DNA from: Deltaproteobacteria bacterium
GTDB lineage: Bacteria > Myxococcota_A > Polyangia > DRWM01 > JAAZOP01
Direction: 5' to 3'
NCBI GenBank assembly: GCA_016218765.1
Contig: JACRCZ010000141.1
Coordinates: 62,001 to 126,000 of the forward strand
DNA length: 64,000 nucleotides
In this document: one piece after another, positions 58,345 to 64,000 of the stretch
Position numbering within the stretch: position 1 is the first letter of the stretch
Layout: each line of letters starts with the position of its first letter
Position numbers and translations under genes: made by a program
The notes under the pieces: model-generated
What the model saw: the letters and a program-made list of their open reading frames with translations, nothing else
Databases searched by the model: none
Told to the model about the DNA's origin: nothing

Positions 58345-59495
58345 CCCCCGCCGTCCGGAAGCCGCACCCGGATCGTCGTGCCGTCCAGCGTCAGCTCCGT
58401 CCCCCGCGCGCGCGAGCCTGCGAGGAACGGATCCAGCCATTCCGACTCGCTCCGCCGCAACGGCCGCGGGCGGAAGTGCACGATCGAGTTCTGCGTCACG
58501 ATCGGCAGCAGCTCCACCCCCTCCACCCGACCGCCGTCCCGCCCACGCCACGGCGAGATCCGCAGCCGCGCCAGGAGCCCCACCCGCAGCTGCGGCCACC
58601 CGGGCGTGCCCCAGGCGTAGTTTCCCAGCGAGTAGAAGATCACCGAGCGCCCGCGCAGCTCGACGGGCTGCACGTCGTGCGCGTGGTGTCCCGCGACCAC
58701 GTCCACCCCCCGATCCGCCAGCCAGCGCCCTTCCTCCTCCTGCTCCGCCGTGACGTCCTTGTAGTTCTCCCCCCAGTGCACGCTCACGATGAGCACGTCC
58801 ACCAGCGGGCGCAGCCGCCGCACGTCCTCCTCGACGTCCGCGCGGACGTAGCGCGCGCAGCCCACGCGGCCGCCCACGGCGAACGATCGGAAGTACAGGT
58901 TGTACTCGATCCGATCCTCCAGGTAGGCCAGGAACCCGAGGCGCGTGCCGCCGACGTCGACGATGACGGCGCGGCGCGCCGCCGTCTCGTTCGCGCCCGC
59001 GCCCGCGTGCGAGATTCCGGCCGCGTCCAGGTAGCGGATCGTGTCGAGGACACCCCGGTCGCGGTAGTCGTCCGCGTGGTTGTTCGCCAGACTCACCACG
59101 TCCAGGCCCAGCCAGCGCCAGGCATCGGTCGCGATCGGGTCCACCTTGTAGATGTACTTCTTGTACAGCGGGAACGGATCGTCGCTCTCCGTGACCGGGG
59201 CCTCGAGGTTCGCGAACGCGACGTCGGCCGAGCGGATGATGCCCGCGGTCGGCTCGTACGGCCACCGGTAGCCGTGCTCGCGCAACGCCGGCATCGCGGC
59301 ATCGGTCGGCGCGAAGTCCCCCGCCAGGATCACGGCGATGTCCCCCTCCGGCGCCGGCCGTCGCACCAGGACCGGCTCGGCCGACGGCACGTCCGGGTTG
59401 TACAGCGTCCAGAACAGGGCCCACGCCCCGACCGTCGCCACGAGCGCCGCCAGCCCCAGGCCGACGCGGCGCACGATCCGGAAGAGCCTTCTCAT
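58341..59495 (-). CDS. CapA-like metallophosphoesterase
   Basis: 384 residues from ATG 59495. An N-terminal membrane helix (about 9-30), then the CapA/PgsA fold: VILAGDFAPTDAA, ADVAFANLEAPVTE, VVSLANNHADDYRDRGVLDT, VSVHWGENY and VVAGHHAHDVQPVE, the metal-binding His/Asp positions of the family. CapA-family proteins act in poly-gamma-glutamate synthesis or export; here the function may be more general phosphoesterase activity at the membrane. TAGGCT ends seven bases before the ATG (leaderless). Confidence 0.9.
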   Translation of the reverse strand: MRRLFRIVRRVGLGLAALVATVGAWALFWTLYNPDVPSAEPVLVRRPAPEGDIAVILAGDFAPTDAAMPALREHGYRWPYEPTAGIIRSADVAFANLEAPVTESDDPFPLYKKYIYKVDPIATDAWRWLGLDVVSLANNHADDYRDRGVLDTIRYLDAAGISHAGAGANETAARRAVIVDVGGTRLGFLAYLEDRIEYNLYFRSFAVGGRVGCARYVRADVEEDVRRLRPLVDVLIVSVHWGENYKDVTAEQEEEGRWLADRGVDVVAGHHAHDVQPVELRGRSVIFYSLGNYAWGTPGWPQLRVGLLARLRISPWRGRDGGRVEGVELLPIVTQNSIVHFRPRPLRRSESEWLDPFLAGSRARGTELTLDGTTIRVRLPDGGG

Positions 59496-59502
59496 GCGGC
59501 CG

Positions 59503-59531
59503 AGCCTACCGCACCCGGAGTCCGATGCCCA
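59503..59531 (-). promoter_or_regulatory. Promoter of the CapA-like gene
   Basis: Minus strand: TGGGCA (59531-59526), 17-bp spacer, TAGGCT (59508-59503), seven bases before the ATG. Confidence 0.4.
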
Positions 59532-59631
59532 CCCGGCCCCGGATTTCCCCGTGCTCAATCACGGAGGAGGTGCTATCGTCCTGGACGTCTTCCACGGTCA
59601 CCCGGCGCGTGCCGGGAAGGAGGTCCAGCCA

Positions 59632-60090
59632 ATGACAAGATCGATCGCGCTGTTCCTGGTGCTGGCCGCGGCCTTGGGTTCCGGCTGCGTCGCCCGCGTC
59701 CACGCGGGCGTCGGCGTCCGGACGCCTCCGCCGCCGACGATCGTGGTGACGGAGCCCACGCCTCCGCCGCCGACGATCGTGGTGACGGAGCCCACGCCTC
59801 CGCCGCCGACGATCGTGGTGACGAATCCGCCGCCCGGCCCTCCGCCGCCGACGATCGTGGTGTCGAATCCGCCGCCGCCGCCCGGCCCTCCGCCGCCGAC
59901 CATCGTCGTGACGGAACCCGTGCATCCCGGCCCGCCCCCGCCGACCATCGTCGGCCCGGCGACGCCTCCTCCCCCGCCTCCCCCTCCGGCTCCCCCGGGC
60001 CCGCCGCCTCCGACGATTATCGGTCCGGCGCCGCCGCCGCCGCAGCCTCCGGCTCCCCCCGGCCCGCCCCCGCCGGTCATCATCCAGTAG
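59632..60090 (+). CDS. Proline-rich repeat lipoprotein
   Basis: 152 residues: signal peptide with lipobox GSGC near residue 19, then nearly all repeats of PPPPTIVVTEPT and variants. The first copies are encoded by an almost perfect 36-bp tandem repeat (about 59725-59830). Polyproline-type extended stalk, perhaps spanning the periplasm or wall. AAGGAGG lies before the ATG. The next lipoprotein gene starts 12 bases after the stop, so the two are probably one operon. Confidence 0.8.
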   Translation: MTRSIALFLVLAAALGSGCVARVHAGVGVRTPPPPTIVVTEPTPPPPTIVVTEPTPPPPTIVVTNPPPGPPPPTIVVSNPPPPPGPPPPTIVVTEPVHPGPPPPTIVGPATPPPPPPPPAPPGPPPPTIIGPAPPPPQPPAPPGPPPPVIIQ

Positions 60091-60102
60091 CCCTGCGTCC
60101 CG

Positions 60103-62238
60103 ATGATCTTCCGTCCTCTCGTCGCCACCCTCCTCGCATCGGCGCTGCTCGGCTGCCTCCCGACGAGGAAGGAAATCGACACCACGTGGCCCGACGTTCC
60201 GGGTCGTGACGACGCGGGTCTGGACGCGCCGGACGTCGAGGGCGATGCCGGGGAGGGCGGCGAGGGGCCGGAGGCCGACGCCGACGTGGTTCCTCTCCCC
60301 GAGGAGACCGAGAACAACGATCCGTTCCATGGCGGCGAGGCGGAGACGCTCGAAGGCTCGGTCACCCTCGTCGGCCGCATCGGCCCGCCCGGTGCGGACG
60401 CTCCCGACTGGGACGTGTTCGCCGTCCGCGGCGAGGGCGGCCAGATGCTCCGCGTCACGGCCTATCCCACCAGCGGCAGCGGACCCGACCTGGCCGTGCG
60501 CATCCTGCGCCTCGACGCCGACGGCGGCGTGGAGTGGGAACGGGCGGGCGACGACCCCGCGACGCCCTCGATCTACCGTGACGCGTTCCTCCCCGGGGCC
60601 GGGGAGTACCTGGTGGTCCTCTCCGACCGCGCCAACTTCGCGTCCTCGCCGGGCGGCTGGCGCGGCGACTCCGGCATGACCTGGCAGCTCAGCGTATCGC
60701 TGTACACGGTGCCGCCCTCCATCGCCGTGCCGGACCTGCCGTGGACGTGGACCGGGACCATTCCCACCTCGGGGTTCATCCAGACCGCCACGTTCACCCC
60801 CGTGGCCGGGACCCGGATCGAGGCGCTGCTGGCCACCGGCAGCTCCTCGTCGTTCGATCCCTGGTTGACCGTATGGGATGCGGGTTCCGGAAGCGTGGTC
60901 GTCGAGGACGACGACGCGGGCGGCGGCGCCGACTCCCTGGTGCGCTTCGACGCCTCCGGCGCGCCGCTCGTCTTCGTCCTCGATCACGTCACGGTGGGCG
61001 GTACCGTCCCCCCGTCCCTCACGTTTTCTCTCCGTGCCCTCGATCCGGCCGTGGAGGCCGAGCCCAACGATCGGGCCGCCAGTGCCGGCCTCGTGTCCGT
61101 CGGGGCGCCGCCGATCGAAGGGGTGATTGCGGCGCCCGCGGACGGCGTCGAGGACCGCGATCTGTTCCGGTTCGAGGCGCTCGCGGGGCGGTCGTACGCG
61201 CTTGTCGCCCGGCGCATGGGCGGGTCGGCCAGCGCCGTCGATCCGGCGGTCGCGGCGTGGCGGTCGTCGGCGGGCACGGCCCGGCTCGCGCCGGAGAATC
61301 CCCTGGCCTTTGCCGACGAGAGCCCGTTCCTGGGGGACATCGACGCCCGGCTGATCGTCACCGTGCGGCGTACCGGGCCGCTGTACGTCGAGGTGCGCGA
61401 CGCGCGCAACGTCGATGCCGAGCGGGACGGGGTTCCGCCTGTGGCCGGCGGTCCCGGCCATCGCTACGCCCTCGAGGTTTCGACCGTCGTCCCGCCGGCC
61501 GTGATCGACCTGGGAGACGTCGCCTCGCCGGCCGTGCGCGACGCCGCGGCGGGCGTCGGGGGGACCGCCGACGTCTTCCGCTTCGGCGCCGCCGCCGGGT
61601 CCCCCGCGCTCTTCGAGCTGTCCGACCTTGCCGCCGCGGGGTCGCCTTTCGCCCCGCGCGGCTGGCTGGCCGACCGGGCCGGCACGGCCGTTCTCCTCAC
61701 GATCGAGCCCCCGGCGCGCGGCTCGGCCGAGGCCTTCGCCTTCGTCGGGGGCGCCGGAGGCAGCCTGGCCGTCGCGGACGGCCTGGGTGCCGGCGATCCG
61801 GCCTGGAGCTACCGGATCGCGGCCCGTGCGCTTGTTGCCGGCGCCGTGACCGAGACGACCGTCCCCGACGACGAGCTTGCCGATGCCCAGGCGCTCGCCT
61901 GGGACGCCGCGTTCGATGGAGTCGTCGTCACCGGGACCCTCGATTCGAGCGGCGGTGCCGGTCCCGATCTTCTGGACGTCTACCGGGTGGTCGTCGCTCC
62001 GGGTGCACGCGTTGCAGCCTTCACCGGCCCCGCCGCGGGCGACGCGCTCGACACCGTCCTCACCCTCCGTTCCGGCGACGGCACGGCGCTTGCCGGGAAC
62101 GACGACGTCCCGGGCGGCGAATCCCTGTTCTCGTCCGTCGCCGCGCTGGCCGGTTCCGACGGCGTGGTCTTCGTCGAGGTCGGTCTTTGGGGCCTCGGCG
62201 CCGCCGGGAGCTACGCGCTCTTCGCCGGCGTGCCCTGA
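60103..62238 (+). CDS. Large lipoprotein with PPC-like domains
   Basis: 711 residues: signal peptide with lipobox LLGC (residue 18), acidic linker to about 65, then at least four domains of about 120-150 residues with EPNDxAxxA...G and RDLFRFEALAG-type motifs. These resemble bacterial pre-peptidase C-terminal (PPC) beta-sandwich domains, common in secreted proteins of this group. No catalytic domain is seen. Start ATG 60103 has no strong ribosome site and may rely on coupling to the preceding gene. Confidence 0.8.
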   Translation: MIFRPLVATLLASALLGCLPTRKEIDTTWPDVPGRDDAGLDAPDVEGDAGEGGEGPEADADVVPLPEETENNDPFHGGEAETLEGSVTLVGRIGPPGADAPDWDVFAVRGEGGQMLRVTAYPTSGSGPDLAVRILRLDADGGVEWERAGDDPATPSIYRDAFLPGAGEYLVVLSDRANFASSPGGWRGDSGMTWQLSVSLYTVPPSIAVPDLPWTWTGTIPTSGFIQTATFTPVAGTRIEALLATGSSSSFDPWLTVWDAGSGSVVVEDDDAGGGADSLVRFDASGAPLVFVLDHVTVGGTVPPSLTFSLRALDPAVEAEPNDRAASAGLVSVGAPPIEGVIAAPADGVEDRDLFRFEALAGRSYALVARRMGGSASAVDPAVAAWRSSAGTARLAPENPLAFADESPFLGDIDARLIVTVRRTGPLYVEVRDARNVDAERDGVPPVAGGPGHRYALEVSTVVPPAVIDLGDVASPAVRDAAAGVGGTADVFRFGAAAGSPALFELSDLAAAGSPFAPRGWLADRAGTAVLLTIEPPARGSAEAFAFVGGAGGSLAVADGLGAGDPAWSYRIAARALVAGAVTETTVPDDELADAQALAWDAAFDGVVVTGTLDSSGGAGPDLLDVYRVVVAPGARVAAFTGPAAGDALDTVLTLRSGDGTALAGNDDVPGGESLFSSVAALAGSDGVVFVEVGLWGLGAAGSYALFAGVP

Positions 62239-62255
62239 ACGTCCGGCCAGCCCCG

Positions 62256-62271
62256 GCGGCGTGAACGCCGC
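62256..62271 (+). terminator. Hairpin after the PPC-like lipoprotein gene
   Basis: GCGGCG-TGAA-CGCCGC, 18 bases after the stop; 6-bp stem with a GNRA-like loop, no T-run. Confidence 0.35.
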
Positions 62272-62282
62272 ATGCCGGTTCC

Positions 62283-62310
62283 TCGACAAAGGCAGCCGTC
62301 ATGCTACCCT
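62283..62310 (+). promoter_or_regulatory. Promoter of the MopE-like lipoprotein gene
   Basis: TCGACA (62283-62288), 16-bp spacer, TACCCT (62305-62310), about 95 bases before the ATG. Confidence 0.45.
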
Positions 62311-62405
62311 TCGGGCGTCCAGGGTCCGGGCCAGCCGCCCGCCTCGATGTGACCCGGTTCGTCGGGTCGGGGCAAGGCCGCGGCGTCCGGCGGTGGAGGT
62401 AGGCC

Positions 62406-64000
62406 ATGGTGCGTTCGAGTCTCGTGTGGTGCGGCTTGCTGCTTGCGGCGCTCGGGTGCGGCCGGTCGATGATGGAGGATGGACCGGGCATGTTCTCCGA
62501 TGCGGGCGAGCCGCCGGTGCCGGAGTGTACGGGCTCGGCGGAGTGCGACGACGGCAACGCGTGCAACGGGGCCGAGGAGTGCGTGCGCGGCCGTTGCGCC
62601 GGCGGCGCCCCGATGAACTGCGACGACGGCATCGCCTGCACGCTCGACGCCTGCGATCCCGACACGGCCGGCTGCGTGCACACGCCGGACTCCACGCGCT
62701 GTCCGTTCGGCGAGGTCTGCGATCCGGCCGCCGGCTGCGTGGGCTCGCACCCGTGCACGACGGACGCCGAGTGTTCCAACGGCGCGTGGTGCGACGGCGA
62801 CGAGCGGTGCGTCGGGGGCTTCTGCCGCTCCGGCGTCGCGCGGTCCTGCGATGACGGCATCTCCTGCACGGCCGACACGTGCAACGACGCCACGGACGCC
62901 TGCGACAACCGTCCCAACGACGTGGCCTGCGCCGACGGTTCGTACTGCAACGGCGACGAGACCTGCGTCGCGGGCGTCGGCTGCCGCGCCGGAACGGCGC
63001 GCACCTGCGACGACTTCAACGCCTGCACGACGGACGTCTGCGACGAGGCGATGGGGGCGTGCCGCCATTCGCCGAGCGACGGCGACCGCGACACCTACGG
63101 CGCGCTGGCGTGCGGCGGGACCGACTGCGACGACGGCGACGCCACGGTCAATCCCGGGGCCCGCGAGGGCTGCCGTGACGGGCGGGACAACGAGTGCGAC
63201 GGCCACACCGACTGCTCCGACACCGACTGTCTGGCCGACCCCGCGTGCGTCGTCTGCACCCCGGAGGTCTGCACGGACGGCGCCGACAACGACTGCGACA
63301 CGATCGTCGACTGCGCCGACACCGATTGCACCGGCACCCCGGCCTGCGGCTGCGTCCCGGTGCGCGAGGTCTGCAACGACGGGCGCGACAACGACTGCGA
63401 CCTCGTCGCCGACTGCCTGGACCTCGCCGACTGCGCTTCCGACCCCGCGTGCATCGTCTGCACGCCCGAGGTCTGCACCGACGGCGCGGACAACGACTGC
63501 GACCGCCTGGCCGATTGCGACGACCCGGACTGCGCGAGCGATCCGCGCTGCTGCATCCCGTCGCGCGAGGACTGCCTGGACGGTCGCGACAACGACTGCG
63601 ACGGCCAGACCGACTGCACCGATACGATGGACTGCTCCTGGGATCCTCGCTGCTGCGTCCCGACGACGGAAGCATGCATGGACGGCCGCGACAACGACTG
63701 CGACGAGCGCTACGACTGCGACGACCCGGACTGCGCCTCCAGCCCGTTCTGCTGCGTCTGGACCGGGCCGGAGATCTGCAACGATCGCGTCGACAACGAC
63801 TGCGATCTGCAGACCGACTGCTCCGACTGGGACTGCTCCCGCACGCCGATCTGCACCGGGTGCTGGCCGGAATCCTGCGCCGACGGCGTCGACAACGACT
63901 GCGACCGCCTCGTCGACTGCGCGGACTCCGACTGCCTCCTGATGCCCGAGTGCTGCGTGCCCGTGCCCGAGGTCTGCGGCGACGGCATGGACAACGACTG
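62406..64000 (+). CDS. MopE-like Cys/Asp-repeat lipoprotein, 3' end outside window
   Basis: 531 residues in the window, open to the edge. Signal peptide with lipobox ALGC (residue 18). The first part (about 40-210) has repeats CxDGxACxxxxxC and GAECxxGRC; the second is a tandem array of about nine units of 35-40 residues with the consensus EVCxDGxDNDCDxxxDCxDxDC. Such units are calcium/metal-binding-like and occur in MopE-type proteins of methanotrophs and myxobacteria, where copper binding is known for MopE itself. GGAGGTAGGCC precedes the ATG. Confidence 0.85.
   Translation, partial: MVRSSLVWCGLLLAALGCGRSMMEDGPGMFSDAGEPPVPECTGSAECDDGNACNGAEECVRGRCAGGAPMNCDDGIACTLDACDPDTAGCVHTPDSTRCPFGEVCDPAAGCVGSHPCTTDAECSNGAWCDGDERCVGGFCRSGVARSCDDGISCTADTCNDATDACDNRPNDVACADGSYCNGDETCVAGVGCRAGTARTCDDFNACTTDVCDEAMGACRHSPSDGDRDTYGALACGGTDCDDGDATVNPGAREGCRDGRDNECDGHTDCSDTDCLADPACVVCTPEVCTDGADNDCDTIVDCADTDCTGTPACGCVPVREVCNDGRDNDCDLVADCLDLADCASDPACIVCTPEVCTDGADNDCDRLADCDDPDCASDPRCCIPSREDCLDGRDNDCDGQTDCTDTMDCSWDPRCCVPTTEACMDGRDNDCDERYDCDDPDCASSPFCCVWTGPEICNDRVDNDCDLQTDCSDWDCSRTPICTGCWPESCADGVDNDCDRLVDCADSDCLLMPECCVPVPEVCGDGMDND

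Noticed and set aside
59506-62289. Open frame of 927 codons on the minus strand
   Set aside because: Shadow of the PPC-like and Pro-rich lipoprotein genes, which have signal peptides and domain patterns in the other strand.
63200-64000. CRISPR or DNA-level repeat array
   Set aside because: The periodicity is at protein level (MopE-like units) with variable codons.
1-64000. tRNA, rRNA, riboswitch or insertion sequence
   Set aside because: Scanned by eye for conserved tRNA arms, rRNA cores and transposase motifs; none found, though weak ncRNAs cannot be excluded without a covariance search.

Overview
The window is GC-rich (about 70 percent by eye) and densely coding, and looks like a chromosomal segment of a Myxococcota or related delta-proteobacterial lineage. 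The reasons are: about 17 secreted lipoproteins, most with Asp/Gly/Ala-rich linkers just after the lipobox cysteine; an AgmX/PglI-type C-terminal domain; a C-terminal GCGC + hydrophobic + Arg tail of MYXO-CTERM type; MopE-like Cys/Asp repeats; and a Pkn-type kinase with a single membrane helix. No rRNA, tRNA, CRISPR array, insertion sequence or phage gene was found. I assign no genus.

Layout. 1-5.2 kb: a lipoprotein pair (one with a seven-bladed propeller-like repeat), a TPR protein, an AbiE-like antitoxin/nucleotidyltransferase pair and a YkgJ Cys-cluster protein. 5.2-11.5 kb: a CysQ-like phosphatase, a Cys-rich repeat lipoprotein, an IPT/TIG lipoprotein and two radical SAM genes on the minus strand. 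11.5-14.3 kb: serA with an overlapping class V aminotransferase (serine biosynthesis). 14.4-24.9 kb: mixed single genes (3D-domain lipoprotein, MIF-like tautomerase, amidohydrolase, DUF1801 protein, cupin, PAS-PAS-GAF-HD-GYP protein, trypsin-like protease) and a duplicated gene end. 25-30.7 kb: AgmX-like protein, NfeD-like protein, two SPFH/flotillin proteins and a PrsW-like membrane protease. 31-43.6 kb: EGF-like lipoprotein, Ser/Thr kinase, methyltransferase/HEAT/TPR operon, nucleotidyltransferase, MYXO-CTERM protein, GH5 glycosidase overlapping a ferredoxin-like protein. 43.6-52 kb: FadL-like porin, a 57-residue radical-SAM-loop miniprotein, an 18-bp minisatellite, a flavoprotein, a methyltransferase and more lipoproteins. 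52-57.8 kb: pyrR-pyrB, facing tolQ-tolR-tolA-like-tolB. 57.8-64 kb: lipoproteins, a CapA-like phosphoesterase, and a MopE-like protein running off the end.

Two genome-scale patterns stand out. First, tandem micro-repeats (3-5 copies of 7-, 8- or 10-bp units) are scattered between and inside genes. They often lie in the N-terminal stretch ahead of a lipoprotein or secretion signal, and once they encode the signal peptide itself. Second, promoters of the form TTGnnn-16/17-TAnnnT can be read upstream of many genes. In about eleven genes without a Shine-Dalgarno sequence the -10 element ends only 6-11 bases before the start codon, which points to leaderless mRNAs, including pyrR and the kinase.

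Functionally the window mixes housekeeping operons (serine, pyrimidine, Tol) with envelope and surface genes. Most of the lipoproteins can be described but not assigned a function from sequence alone.
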